Below are positions 25,258 through 34,315 of a DNA stretch of 46,131 bases, in pieces. The stretch is from an uncultured Xylophilus sp. Lineage in GTDB: Bacteria; Pseudomonadota; Gammaproteobacteria; Burkholderiales; Burkholderiaceae_C. Both the position numbers and the translations under genes were made by a program. Below the pieces are notes generated by a model. The model was not told the origin of the DNA, did no database searches, and was given only the letters and a program-made list of their open reading frames with translations. Within the stretch, counting starts at the first letter, position 1; every line of letters starts with the position of its first letter. Location: assembly GCA_913776965.1 (NCBI GenBank), contig CAJYQL010000056.1, forward strand, positions 1-46,131, read 5' to 3'.

Positions 25258-27327
25258 ATGAGCAAACAAACCCTGTCGTTCCAGGCCGAAGTCGCGCAGC
25301 TGCTGCACCTGGTCACCCATTCGCTGTACTCCAACAAGGAGATCTTCCTGCGCGAGCTGGTCTCCAACGCATCGGACGCCTGCGACAAGCTGCGTTTCGA
25401 GGCGATCAACCAGCCGGCGCTGTACGAGGACCAGTCCAGCCTGGAAGTGCGCGTCTCCTTCGACAAGGACGCCAAGACCATCACCATCGCCGACAACGGC
25501 ATCGGCCTGTCGCAGCAGGAGGCGATCGACAACCTGGGCACGATCGCCAAGAGCGGCACCAAGGACTTCGTCAGCAAGCTGACCGGCGACCAGAAGTCGC
25601 AGGCGTCCGAGCAGGGCCAGCTGATCGGTCAGTTCGGCGTCGGCTTCTACTCGGGCTTCATCGTGGCCGACAGGATCACGGTGGAGTCCCGCCGCGCCGG
25701 CCTGCCGGCCTCCGAGGGCGTGCGCTGGACCAGCGGCGGCGCCGGCGACTTCGAGGTGGAGCAGATCGAGCGCGCCCAGCGCGGCACCGCGGTGATCCTG
25801 CACCTGCGCGACGACGCCGAGGAATACCTCAACGCCTGGAAGCTCAAGCAGATCATCGCCAAGTATTCCGACCACATCAGCCTGCCGATCCTGATGGAGA
25901 AGGAAGAGTGGAAGGACGGCGAACTGCTGGTCCCCGGCGACGAGAACGGCGGCCGCCAGCCCGGCGGCATGGTCAAGACCGGCGAATGGGAGACCGTCAA
26001 CAAGGCCAGTGCCCTCTGGACCCGCCCGAAGAAGGACGTGACCGAGGAGCAGTACACCGAGTTCTACAAGCAGATCAGCCACGACACCGAGCCGCCGCTC
26101 GCCTGGGCGCACAACCGGGTCGAGGGCAGCACCGAGTACACGCAGCTGCTCTACATCCCCGCCAGCGCGCCCTACGACCTGTGGAACCGCGACAGCAAGG
26201 CGGGCGTGAAGCTCTACGTCAAGCGCGTCTTCATCATGGACGAGGCCGAGGCGCTGCTGCCGTCGTACCTGCGCTTCGTCAAGGGCGTGATCGACTCGGC
26301 GGACCTGCCGCTCAACGTCAGCCGCGAACTGCTGCAGGAAAGCCGCGACGTGCGGTCCATCCGCGAAGGCAGCACCAAGCGGGTGCTGTCGATGCTGGAG
26401 GACCTGGCGAAGAAGCAGAAGACCGCGCCCGAAAGCGGCGAGGGCAAGATCGACATCGGCTCCGGCGAAGCGGTGCCCGCACCCGAGCCGACCGAGGGCG
26501 TGACCGACGTCGAGGACAAGAACGCTCCCGTGCCGGCGGCCGAGGTCGCTGCCAGCGCGGCCGACGACAGCGGCAAGTACGCCAAGTTCTATGCCGAGTT
26601 CGGCTCGGTGCTGAAGGAAGGCCTGGGCGAGGACTTCGCCAACCGCGAGCGCATCGCCAAGCTGCTGCGCTTCCCGTCCACCACGACCGACAGCGTCAGC
26701 GTCTCCTTCGCCGACTACAAGAGCCGGATGAAGGACGGGCAGGAGGCGATCTACTACATCACCGCCGACAGCCTGGCCGCTGCCAAGAACAGCCCGCAGC
26801 TCGAAGTCTTCAAGAAGAAGGGCATCGAGGTGCTGCTGATGACCGACCGGGTCGACGAGTGGGCGCTGAACTACCTGCAGGACTTCGACGGCACGCCGTT
26901 GCAGTCGGTCGCAAAGGGCGCGGTGGACCTCGGCAAGCTGCAGGACGAGGACGAGAAGAAGGCTGCGGAAGAAGCCGCCGAGGCGTTCAAGCCGCTGGTC
27001 GCCAAGCTGAAGGAAGCCTTGAAGGACAAGGCCGAGGACGTGCGCGCCACCACCCGGCTGGTCGATTCGCCGGCCTGCCTGGTGGTGCAGGAGCACGGCA
27101 TGAGCACCCAGCTCGCCCGCATGCTCAAGCAGGCCGGCCAGAAGGCGCCGGAGAGCAAGCCGGTGCTGGAGGTGAATCCGGAGCATCCGTTGGTGAAGAA
27201 ACTCGACGGCAGCGTGCATTTCCACGACCTGGCCCACATCCTGTTCGACCAGGCGCTGCTGGCCGAAGGCGGCCTGCCGGAAGACCCGGCGGCCTATGTG
27301 AAGCGGGTCAACGCACTGCTCGCCTGA
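25258..27327 (+). CDS. htpG: Molecular chaperone HtpG (bacterial Hsp90)
   Basis: 689-residue Hsp90 dimeric ATPase that remodels client proteins. N-terminal GHKL ATPase domain: [25 protein letters not shown] and [11 protein letters not shown]. The middle domain (about 240-510) includes [20 protein letters not shown] and [20 protein letters not shown]. The C-terminal dimerisation domain includes [20 protein letters not shown]. It is about 65 residues longer than E. coli HtpG, mainly through a Pro/Glu/Ala-rich insertion at about 387-436, between MLEDLAKK and [11 protein letters not shown] sigma32-type promoter precedes it and a strong terminator follows. Confidence 0.97.
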   Translation: MSKQTLSFQAEVAQLLHLVTHSLYSNKEIFLRELVSNASDACDKLRFEAINQPALYEDQSSLEVRVSFDKDAKTITIADNGIGLSQQEAIDNLGTIAKSGTKDFVSKLTGDQKSQASEQGQLIGQFGVGFYSGFIVADRITVESRRAGLPASEGVRWTSGGAGDFEVEQIERAQRGTAVILHLRDDAEEYLNAWKLKQIIAKYSDHISLPILMEKEEWKDGELLVPGDENGGRQPGGMVKTGEWETVNKASALWTRPKKDVTEEQYTEFYKQISHDTEPPLAWAHNRVEGSTEYTQLLYIPASAPYDLWNRDSKAGVKLYVKRVFIMDEAEALLPSYLRFVKGVIDSADLPLNVSRELLQESRDVRSIREGSTKRVLSMLEDLAKKQKTAPESGEGKIDIGSGEAVPAPEPTEGVTDVEDKNAPVPAAEVAASAADDSGKYAKFYAEFGSVLKEGLGEDFANRERIAKLLRFPSTTTDSVSVSFADYKSRMKDGQEAIYYITADSLAAAKNSPQLEVFKKKGIEVLLMTDRVDEWALNYLQDFDGTPLQSVAKGAVDLGKLQDEDEKKAAEEAAEAFKPLVAKLKEALKDKAEDVRATTRLVDSPACLVVQEHGMSTQLARMLKQAGQKAPESKPVLEVNPEHPLVKKLDGSVHFHDLAHILFDQALLAEGGLPEDPAAYVKRVNALLA

Positions 27328-27339
27328 AATTCGAGACTG

Positions 27340-27392
27340 AAATCGGCAGTCTGCGCAGGTGCTGCCTGCGCAGGTAGCTACGGTTTCGATAG
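27340..27392 (-). repeat. Dispersed intergenic repeat, copy E (reverse orientation)
   Basis: On the minus strand it reads CTATCGAAACCGTAGCTACC, then CTGCGCAGGCAGCACCTGCG and CCGATTT. The internal CCTGCGCAGG/CCTGCGCAGA pair forms an inverted repeat. It sits just after the htpG stop and next to a terminator hairpin. Confidence 0.8.
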
Positions 27393-27399
27393 CGAATGA

Positions 27400-27434
27400 A
27401 AAAGCCGCCGGTCCTTGAGGGGCCGGCGGCTTTT
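27400..27434. terminator. Strong bidirectional terminator between htpG and the EAL gene
   Basis: AAAAGCCGCCGG (27400-27411) and CCGGCGGCTTTT (27423-27434) form a perfect 12-bp stem with an 11-nt loop. There is an A-tract on one side and a T-tract on the other, so it can stop transcription of the convergent htpG (+) and EAL-domain (-) genes. Confidence 0.93.
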
Positions 27435-27462
27435 GCGTTCCGGGCGCTGCGCAGCATGCGCC

Positions 27463-29274
27463 TCAGGCGGAAGCGTCCTTCGGCAGTTTCGCCCGCAGGA
27501 AGGCCTCGGCATCGGGAACCTCCAGCGGCCGCGACAGGTAGTAGCCCTGCGCGCCCTCGCAGCCGGCCTGCTGGACCCGGCTGAGCGTCGCGGCGTCCTC
27601 CACGCCCTCGGCCAGCACCCGGAAGCCGAGCGAACGGCCGAGCGTGACCACCGAGCGGAACAGCCGCAGGGCGATCGGGTCGGCGGCGATGGGTGCGACC
27701 AGCGTACGGTCCACCTTCAGCAGCCGCGCCGGCATGTCGCGCAGGCAGGCGAGGTTGCTGTAGCCGACGCCGAAGTCGTCGATCGCGATGTGCACGCCCC
27801 GGCGGTGTAGCGACCGCAGGGTGCGCATCGCCTGCCGGCCGGTGGTGACCGCCGTCTCGGTGCATTCCAGGTGCAGCTGGCGCAACTCGACGCCGTGGGC
27901 CGCGCAGGCGCCGACCACCGTCTCGACGAAATCGGGCTGCTCCAGGTCGCGGGCGGAGACGTTCATCGCGACCGCCACCACCAGGCCCTGGTCGCGCCAC
28001 AGCGCCTGCTGGCGCAGGGCCGCATGCAGCACCCAGCGGGTCAGCGCGTGGATCTGCACCGTCGCCTCGACCAGCGGAATGAAGTCGTTCGGCGGCACGT
28101 TGCCGTGCCGCGGATGGTGCCAGCGCAGCAGTGCCTCCACGCTGCGGAAGCGGCCGGACTCCAGGTCGAACTTGGGCTGGTACACCAGGCGCAGATGGCC
28201 CTCGGCCAGATGTCCGGGCAGGTCGCGCAGCAGGCCGAAGGCCCGCCGATGCTGCCGGTCGATGTCGGGATGGTGCCAGCCCACGAGGGCCCGGGTGCGC
28301 AGGGCTTCGTGCAGCGCGGAGGTGGCACGTCGCAGGGCGTCCTCGATATGGTCGGCGTCCAGCAGGACGCCGCCGCCGACCGCCGGCAGCGTGACCTCGG
28401 TGCCGTGCGAGATGAACGGCTCGCGCATCGCGCGGACCAGCGCTTCGGCGCGGGCCGCATGGTCGGCGGTACCGTCCTCGGGCAGCAGCAGGGCGAAGCA
28501 GGCGTCGGCGCTCTGGTAGAGCCGCACATCCGGCGGCAGCCAACCCTGCAGCCGGGCGGCGGCGGCGCGCAAACCCTCTTCCATGGGTTGGGTGCCGACG
28601 GCCCGCGCCATGCTGCGGATGTCGGCATGCGACATGACCTCGATCACCAGCAGCGCGCGGCGGGTCTGCGGCGCCACGCCGCCCAGGTCGCGCAGGTCGT
28701 CCATCAGCTGCGCCCGGTTGGGCAGGCCGGTGAGGTCGTGGCGCCGCCCCTGTTCCTGGTCGAGCGCGATCTCGCGCATCACCAGGGCGGCGAGGTCGCT
28801 CAGGCTGGCACGGTCGGCGGCATCGAAAGGGCGCGTACGCGGCGCCGGGTCGGCCACGCACAGCGTCCCGACCGCCTGGCCCGACGGCAGCACCAACGGC
28901 ACGCCGGCATAGAACCGCACATAGGGTTCTCCGATCACCCGGGGGTGGCGGGCGTAGACCGGATCGGCGTGGGCGTCGTCGAGCACCAGCGCCTCGCCGC
29001 GCAGCAGCACCACGTTGCAGAGGTTGTCGGCCAGCGGCAGCTCGGTCATCGACAGGCCGATGCAGGATTTGAACCACTGCCGCCGCTCGTCGATCAGCGA
29101 GATCAGCGCGACCGCGGTCCCGAAGCGGTCGCGCGCCAGGCGGGCGATCCGGTCGAAGCGTTCGTTCGGCGGTGTGTCGAGCAGCCGGAGCGCCCGGACC
29201 GCGGCGAGCCGTTCTTCTTCTGATCCGGCGGGAACGGAAACGGGGAGGTCGGGCAGGGGCGGTTGCGGTTCCAT
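27463..29274 (-). CDS. GAF-GGDEF(degenerate)-EAL protein, probable cyclic-di-GMP phosphodiesterase
   Basis: 603 residues. Residues about 20-170 form a GAF sensor domain (AAVRALRLLDTPPNERFDRI; FYAGVPLVLPSGQAVGTLCV). Residues about 175-340 are a GGDEF-type fold starting HDLTGLPNRAQL, but the GGDEF turn is replaced by QSADACF, so cyclase activity is unlikely. Residues about 355-600 are an EAL domain with EALLRW (Glu380), NVSARDL, the E-x-T-E element ECTET, DDFGVGYSNL, KVDRTLV, AEGVED and QGYYLSRPL. The known catalytic acidic, Asn, Lys and Gln positions all look intact, so it probably hydrolyses cyclic-di-GMP. No membrane helix is seen. The start at 29274 begins 25 bp after ruvB ends, on the same strand. 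Confidence 0.92.
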   Translation of the reverse strand: MEPQPPLPDLPVSVPAGSEEERLAAVRALRLLDTPPNERFDRIARLARDRFGTAVALISLIDERRQWFKSCIGLSMTELPLADNLCNVVLLRGEALVLDDAHADPVYARHPRVIGEPYVRFYAGVPLVLPSGQAVGTLCVADPAPRTRPFDAADRASLSDLAALVMREIALDQEQGRRHDLTGLPNRAQLMDDLRDLGGVAPQTRRALLVIEVMSHADIRSMARAVGTQPMEEGLRAAAARLQGWLPPDVRLYQSADACFALLLPEDGTADHAARAEALVRAMREPFISHGTEVTLPAVGGGVLLDADHIEDALRRATSALHEALRTRALVGWHHPDIDRQHRRAFGLLRDLPGHLAEGHLRLVYQPKFDLESGRFRSVEALLRWHHPRHGNVPPNDFIPLVEATVQIHALTRWVLHAALRQQALWRDQGLVVAVAMNVSARDLEQPDFVETVVGACAAHGVELRQLHLECTETAVTTGRQAMRTLRSLHRRGVHIAIDDFGVGYSNLACLRDMPARLLKVDRTLVAPIAADPIALRLFRSVVTLGRSLGFRVLAEGVEDAATLSRVQQAGCEGAQGYYLSRPLEVPDAEAFLRAKLPKDASA

Positions 29275-29298
29275 GCGACGCTGTCCTTCGGGGGTCCT

Positions 29299-30354
29299 TC
29301 AGCCGAACAGTTCGGCGTTGCCTTTGGGGGGTGCCACGCCCAGGTGCCGGAACGCCGCCAGCGTGGCGATACGACCGCGGGTCGTGCGTTGCAGGTAGCC
29401 CTGCTGGATCAGGTACGGCTCGATCACGTCCTCGATCGTGCCCGCTTCCTCGCCGATCGAGGCGGCGATGTTGTCGAGCCCGACCGGGCCGCCGTCGAAG
29501 CGGTGGATCACCGCTTCCAGCAGCTTGCGGTCCATCACGTCGAAGCCCTGCGGATCGACGTCGAGCATCGCCAGCGCCCGGTCGGCGATGTCCTTGGTGA
29601 TGGTGCCGTCGCCCTTCACGTCGGCGTAGTCGCGCACCCGGCGCAGCAGCCGGTTGGCGATGCGGGGCGTGCCGCGGCTGCGGCGGGCGATCTCGAAGCC
29701 GCCGTCGTCGTCCATCGGCGCGTTCAGCAGCGAGGCGCTGCGCTTGACGATGCGGGCCAGTTCCTCGGGCGTGTAGAACTCCAGCCGCGCCACGATGCCG
29801 AAGCGGTCGCGCAGCGGGTTGGTCAGCATGCCGGCACGGGTGGTGGCGCCGACCAGGGTGAAGGGCTGCAGGTCGAGCTTGATGCTGCGGGCAGCCGGCC
29901 CCTCGCCGATCATGATGTCGATCTGGTAGTCCTCCAGCGCCGGGTAGAGGATTTCCTCCACCACGGGGGAGAGCCGGTGGATCTCGTCGATGAACAGCAC
30001 GTCGTTCTTCTCGAGATTGGTCAGCAGCGCGGCCAGGTCCTTGGGCTTCTCGAGCACCGGGCCGCTGGTCTGCCGCAGGTTCACGCCCAGCTCGGCCGCG
30101 ACGATGTGGCTGAGCGTGGTTTTGCCGAGACCCGGGGGGCCGAACAGCAGCACATGGTCGAGCGCCTCGCCGCGCTTGCGGGCCGCGCCGATGAAGATCT
30201 CCAGCTGTTCGCGTGCCTTGGCCTGGCCGATGTACTCGTCGAGCAGCTTGGGGCGCAGGGCGCGCTCGATCGCCTCTTCCTGCGGTGAGGCGGGGGCGGC
30301 GGAGACCACGCGTCGGGCGGGCGCGGGGGCGAAGTCGTCGGTCTGGATGGTCAT
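29299..30354 (-). CDS. ruvB: Holliday junction branch migration helicase RuvB
   Basis: AAA+ motor that drives branch migration with RuvA. 351 residues from the ATG at 30354; upstream in-frame sequence is Cys/Arg-rich and non-homologous. Walker A is [16 protein letters not shown], Walker [21 protein letters not shown], sensor 1 [20 protein letters not shown], the arginine-finger region [20 protein letters not shown]. The C-terminal winged helix ends [16 protein letters not shown]. ruvA is about 10 kb away at 40623 and ruvC is not in the window, so the usual ruvAB pairing is broken. Confidence 0.97.
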   Translation of the reverse strand: MTIQTDDFAPAPARRVVSAAPASPQEEAIERALRPKLLDEYIGQAKAREQLEIFIGAARKRGEALDHVLLFGPPGLGKTTLSHIVAAELGVNLRQTSGPVLEKPKDLAALLTNLEKNDVLFIDEIHRLSPVVEEILYPALEDYQIDIMIGEGPAARSIKLDLQPFTLVGATTRAGMLTNPLRDRFGIVARLEFYTPEELARIVKRSASLLNAPMDDDGGFEIARRSRGTPRIANRLLRRVRDYADVKGDGTITKDIADRALAMLDVDPQGFDVMDRKLLEAVIHRFDGGPVGLDNIAASIGEEAGTIEDVIEPYLIQQGYLQRTTRGRIATLAAFRHLGVAPPKGNAELFG

Positions 30355-30467
30355 GGTGGGAAGAAGCGGCGCGCTGCAGGACAGGCCGCGGTGCAGCCTC
30401 GGCGCCGGACGGCCCGACCGGCGGCAGGCCGTGCACGACGGGCGACAGCGCGCAAGGCACACCGAAG

Positions 30468-30475
30468 TTTATAGT
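30468..30475. promoter_or_regulatory. AT-rich -10-like site between ruvB and the lipid operon
   Basis: TTTATAGT reads as TATAGT (30470-30475) toward the lipid operon, 54 nt before its ATG, and as TATAAA on the opposite strand toward ruvB. It is the only AT-rich spot in the 175-bp divergent region, so it may serve either or both directions. Confidence 0.4.
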
Positions 30476-30529
30476 TCCGCCCGGCCTTGCGCCCTGCCGC
30501 TTCCGATTGACCGTCATGCCGTCGTACGC

Positions 30530-31174
30530 ATGTCCAACGACCGCTTTCCGCGGATACCGCCCTTGTCCATCTACCAGTTGAAGCCGCGTTTCCAGGCCTT
30601 TCTCCGCCCGGCGGTCGGCCGCCTGTACCGGGCCGGCGTCACCGCGAACCAAGTGACGCTCGCGGCCTGCGCGGTATCGGTGGCGCTCGGGCTGTGGCTC
30701 TTCTTCGCGGCGCCGCCCGCTGCAGCCTTCGCGCTGGTGCCGGCCTGGATGCTGCTGCGCATGGCGTTCAACGCGGTCGACGGCATGCTGGCGCGGGAGT
30801 TCGGCCAGCAGAGCGCGCTCGGTGCGCTGCTCAACGAGCTGACCGACGTGCTGTCCGATGCGGCGCTGTACCTGCCGTTCGCGCTGGTGGCGCCGTTCGA
30901 CGGCTTCTGGGTCGGCGCGGTGATCGTGCTGGCCGGGCTGTCGGAATTCGCCGGCGCGCTCGGCCCCACCATCGGTGCGAGCCGGCGCTACGACGGCCCG
31001 CTCGGCAAGAGCGACCGCGCCTTCGTGTTCGGTGCGCTCGGACTGTGGGTGGCGCTGGGCGGACCGATGCCCGACCTGGTCGCCTGGCTGATGCCGCTGC
31101 TGGCAGCGGGCGTGGCCTGGACGGTGGTGCGCCGCATGCGCGCGGCGCTGGCCGACGCCAGCCGCGCACCCTGA
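30530..31174 (+). CDS. CDP-alcohol phosphatidyltransferase, YnbA-like
   Basis: 214-residue integral membrane enzyme with about six helices. It would exchange CMP of a CDP-lipid for an alcohol. SIYQLKPRFQAFLRP, then GVTANQVTLAACAVS resembles the N-terminus of E. coli YnbA as I recall it. The signature is N81-x2-D84-G85-x2-A88-R89-x8-G98-x3-N102-x3-D106. In canonical family members the first and third acidic positions are Asp; here both are Asn, which I believe is also so in YnbA. The acceptor alcohol is unknown. This is the first gene of a six-gene lipid operon. The ATG at 30530 is chosen by homology; an in-frame TTG lies further on. Confidence 0.85.
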   Translation: MSNDRFPRIPPLSIYQLKPRFQAFLRPAVGRLYRAGVTANQVTLAACAVSVALGLWLFFAAPPAAAFALVPAWMLLRMAFNAVDGMLAREFGQQSALGALLNELTDVLSDAALYLPFALVAPFDGFWVGAVIVLAGLSEFAGALGPTIGASRRYDGPLGKSDRAFVFGALGLWVALGGPMPDLVAWLMPLLAAGVAWTVVRRMRAALADASRAP

Positions 31175-31193
31175 CAAACCCGAGGAGGAGCCC

Positions 31194-32957
31194 ATGCTGC
31201 GCACCGCAGGCGAACACCATTTCCGCACCCACGACGGCGTGGACCTCTTCTACCGGCACTGGCCGGCGGTCGGCGGCGCGCGGCGCGGCGCGGTCGTGCT
31301 GCTGCACCGCGGCCACGAGCATTCCGGCCGCATGGCGCACCTGGTCGACGAGCTGGACCTGCCGGACGTCGACTTCTTCGCCTGGGACGCCCGCGGGCAT
31401 GGCCGCTCGCCCGGCGTGCGCGGCTTCAGCCCGAGCTTCGCCACCTCGGTGCGCGACCTGCAGACCTTCGCCGAGCACCTCGATGCCGCCCACGGCGTGG
31501 CCACGCCCGACCTGCACGTGGTGGCGCAGAGCGTCGGCGCGGTGCTGGCCGCCACCTGGGCGCACGACTACGCCCCGCCGGTGCGCGGGCTGACGCTCGC
31601 CTCGCCGGCCTTCAGCATCAAGCTCTACGTGCCGTTCGCGCGGCAGGGCATCGCGCTGCTGCAGCGGCTGCGCGGGCCGTTCTTCGTCAACAGCTATGTC
31701 AAGCCGCGCTTCCTGACGCACGACCCGGAGCGCATCGCCAGCTACGGCACCGACCCGCTGATCACCCGGCCGATCGCGTCGAACGTGCTGCTCGGCCTCT
31801 ACGAGGCGGCCGACCGGGTGGTGGCCGACGCACAGGCGATCACGCAGCCGGTCCAGCTGCTGATCTCGGGCGCCGACTGGGTGGTGCGGCAGCAGCCGCA
31901 GATCGACTTCTTCGACCGGCTCGGCAGCCGGGTGAAGACCCGGCTCGACCTGCCGGGCTTCTTCCACGACACGCTCGGCGAGCGCGACCGCGCCCCGGCG
32001 GTGCGGGCGGTGCGCGACTTCGTCCTCGAGCGCTTCGCCGGTCCGCCGATCCCGGTGGACCTGCGGCAGGCCGACCGGCACGGCGCCACCGCCGACGAGG
32101 CGCGAGCCTTGGCGGCGCCGCTGCCGGCCCTGTCGCCGCGCGGCCTGTACTGGGCGGCGACCCGTGCCGGGCTGCGGCTGGGCGGCCGGCTGTCGCGCGG
32201 CATCGCGCTCGGCCATGCCACCGGTTTCGATTCGGGCAGCACGCTGGACTACGTTTACCGCAACACGCCCGAGGGCGCGCCGCTGGTCGGCCGTGCGATC
32301 GACCGGACCTACCTCGAGTCGATCGGCTGGCGCGGCATCCGGCAGCGCAAACTGCATGTCGAGGAGCTGCTGCAGGCAGCGATGCGCCGCGTCGCCGCGC
32401 AGGGCCGCGCCGTGCGGCTGCTGGACATCGCCGCCGGCCACGGCCGCTACGTGCTGGACGCGGTGCAGGCGAGCCCGGTGCCGGTGGCGTCGGTGCTGCT
32501 GCGCGACTACAGCGAGATCAATGTGCGCGACGGCCGGGCGCTGATCGCCGCGCGCGGGCTGGACGGCACCGCCCAGTTCGTGAAAGCCGACGCCTTCGAC
32601 CGTGCCAGCCTGGCCGCAACGGTACCGCGCCCGACGGTCGCGGTGGTGTCGGGGCTGTACGAGCTGTTTCCGGACAACACCGCGGTGCAGCGCTCGCTGC
32701 ACGGCGTGGCCGATGCGGTGGAGGAGGGCGGCTACCTGGTCTACACCGGCCAGCCGTGGCATCCGCAACTGGAGATGATCGCCCGGGCGCTCACCAGCCA
32801 CCGGCAGGGCAGCGCCTGGGTGATGCGCCGCCGCACCCAGGCCGAGATGGACCAGCTGGTCGCCGCCGCGGGCTTCCGCAAGGTCGCGCAGCGGATCGAT
32901 GAGTGGGGCATCTTCACCGTGTCGCTGGCCGTGCGGCAGGGCGCCGCCGCCGCATGA
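31194..32957 (+). CDS. Bifunctional alpha/beta-hydrolase and SAM-methyltransferase, YnbC-like
   Basis: 587 residues preceded by a strong GAGGAGG ribosome-binding site. Residues 1-285 are a monoacylglycerol-lipase-like alpha/beta hydrolase: LLHRGHEHSGR (oxyanion region), nucleophile Ser113 in VVAQSVGAVLA, Asp228 in ISGADWVV, His258 in FFHDTLGE. Residues about 300-587 are a class I methyltransferase with motif I LLDIAAGHGR (Asp411) and YLVYTGQPWHPQLEMIARAL later. The fusion is the same as E. coli YnbC. In context it should act on a lipid or its head group, for example deacylation plus methylation. That is inference. The stop overlaps the next start (ATGA). Confidence 0.87.
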   Translation: MLRTAGEHHFRTHDGVDLFYRHWPAVGGARRGAVVLLHRGHEHSGRMAHLVDELDLPDVDFFAWDARGHGRSPGVRGFSPSFATSVRDLQTFAEHLDAAHGVATPDLHVVAQSVGAVLAATWAHDYAPPVRGLTLASPAFSIKLYVPFARQGIALLQRLRGPFFVNSYVKPRFLTHDPERIASYGTDPLITRPIASNVLLGLYEAADRVVADAQAITQPVQLLISGADWVVRQQPQIDFFDRLGSRVKTRLDLPGFFHDTLGERDRAPAVRAVRDFVLERFAGPPIPVDLRQADRHGATADEARALAAPLPALSPRGLYWAATRAGLRLGGRLSRGIALGHATGFDSGSTLDYVYRNTPEGAPLVGRAIDRTYLESIGWRGIRQRKLHVEELLQAAMRRVAAQGRAVRLLDIAAGHGRYVLDAVQASPVPVASVLLRDYSEINVRDGRALIAARGLDGTAQFVKADAFDRASLAATVPRPTVAVVSGLYELFPDNTAVQRSLHGVADAVEEGGYLVYTGQPWHPQLEMIARALTSHRQGSAWVMRRRTQAEMDQLVAAAGFRKVAQRIDEWGIFTVSLAVRQGAAAA

Positions 32958-34315
32958 CGCCACCGCCGAGGCCCTGGAAGCGCGCCGCCGCCTGGCTGGC
33001 GCTGCTCGGGCCGCTGTTCTACCTGAGCTATGGGCTGGCCAACCACTGGGCGGCGGGCCGGGCCGCGGTGCCGTCGGTGGTGTTCGACTGGGAGCGACAG
33101 ATCCCGTTCTGGGCCTGGACCATCTTTCCATACTGGTCGATCAATGCGTTCTATGCGCTGTCGCTGTTCCTCGGCCGCACCCGCCACCAGGTGGACCGGC
33201 ACGGCGCGCGGCTGCTGACGGTGCAGCTCGTGGCCGTCGCCTGTTTTGTCGTCTGGCCGCTGCATTTCAGCTTCGGCCAGCCGGCGGTGGAGGGCGCGCC
33301 GGCCTTCCTGTTCGCCGCGCTGCGCGGCTTCGACCAGCCGTTCAACCAGGCGCCGTCGCTGCACATCGCGCTGGCGGTCGTGCTGTGGGACTGGTACCGG
33401 CAGTTCGTGCGGCCGCGCTGGGCGCGGGTGCTGCTGCACGGCTGGACGCTGGCGATCTGCGCCTCGGTGCTCACCACCTTCCAGCACCATTTCATCGACA
33501 TCCCGACCGGCGCGCTGCTGGGCGTGGCCTGCGTCTGGCTGTGGCCGCTGGAGCGCACGGTGGCGCTGCCGCGTGCCTGGCGCACCGCGCGCGATCCCCG
33601 GCGCCGCCTGCTGGCGGCCGGCTACGGCGCCGCGGCGGCGCTGTGCCTGGGCGCGGCGCTGCTGGTCGGCGGATGGGGTCTCTGGCTGTGCTGGCCGGCC
33701 GTATCGTTCGCCGTGGTGGCGCTGGCCTATGCGGGCCTGGGCGCGCGGGCCTTCCGCATGGACCGGCAGGGCCGCATGCACTGGTCGGCCCGCTGGCTGA
33801 CCGGCCCGTACCGGGCGCTGGCCGCGCTCAACGTGTGGTGCTGGACCCGCCGGCTGCCGCCGGCTTCGGAGGTGCGGCCCGGCCTGTGGCTCGGCCGCAT
33901 CCCGACCTACGGCGAATGGGTGCGGGCCGGCCGTCCGCGCCTGCTCGGCCTGTGCGCCGAGCGGCAACTGCCGCCAGTGCCGGACGCGCGCTGCCTGCCG
34001 ATGCTCGACCTGGTGGTGCCGCCGCCGGGCCGGTTGCACCGTGCGGCCCTGATGCTGCAGGCGCAGCGGCAGGCCGGCGATGCGGTCTGGGTCTGCTGCG
34101 CGCTCGGCTTCTCGCGCAGCGCGGCGACCGTGGTCGCGTGGCTGGCCGCCCAGCCGGGCCAGGATGCCGCCGCTGCCGAAGCCGTGGTGCGGCAGGCCCG
34201 CCCGCAAGTGGTGCTCGGGCGGCGCTGGCAGGCGGCCTTGCATGCGGAGGTCGGTCCTGCGCCCACGCCCCGCCCATCCCTTCACCCCTTCGCTTCCCGA
34301 CAGGAGTTCCCGTGA
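32954..34315 (+). CDS. PAP2 phosphatase fused to a dual-specificity-type phosphatase, YnbD-like
   Basis: 453 residues. Residues 1-290 carry about eight membrane helices and a PAP2 lipid-phosphatase core: NQAPSLHIAL (His137) and FQHHFIDIPTG (His179, Asp182), as in lipid phosphate phosphatases. Residues about 295-440 are a soluble dual-specificity phosphatase domain with a Cys-x5-Arg loop CALGFSR (Cys382, Arg388). The residue before the catalytic Cys is another Cys, not the usual His. Same fusion as E. coli YnbD. It could remove the phosphate of a phosphatidyl-alcohol phosphate made by the transferase, as in phosphatidylglycerol synthesis. It is coupled on both sides by overlapping start/stop codons. 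Confidence 0.87.
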   Translation: MTPPPRPWKRAAAWLALLGPLFYLSYGLANHWAAGRAAVPSVVFDWERQIPFWAWTIFPYWSINAFYALSLFLGRTRHQVDRHGARLLTVQLVAVACFVVWPLHFSFGQPAVEGAPAFLFAALRGFDQPFNQAPSLHIALAVVLWDWYRQFVRPRWARVLLHGWTLAICASVLTTFQHHFIDIPTGALLGVACVWLWPLERTVALPRAWRTARDPRRRLLAAGYGAAAALCLGAALLVGGWGLWLCWPAVSFAVVALAYAGLGARAFRMDRQGRMHWSARWLTGPYRALAALNVWCWTRRLPPASEVRPGLWLGRIPTYGEWVRAGRPRLLGLCAERQLPPVPDARCLPMLDLVVPPPGRLHRAALMLQAQRQAGDAVWVCCALGFSRSAATVVAWLAAQPGQDAAAAEAVVRQARPQVVLGRRWQAALHAEVGPAPTPRPSLHPFASRQEFP

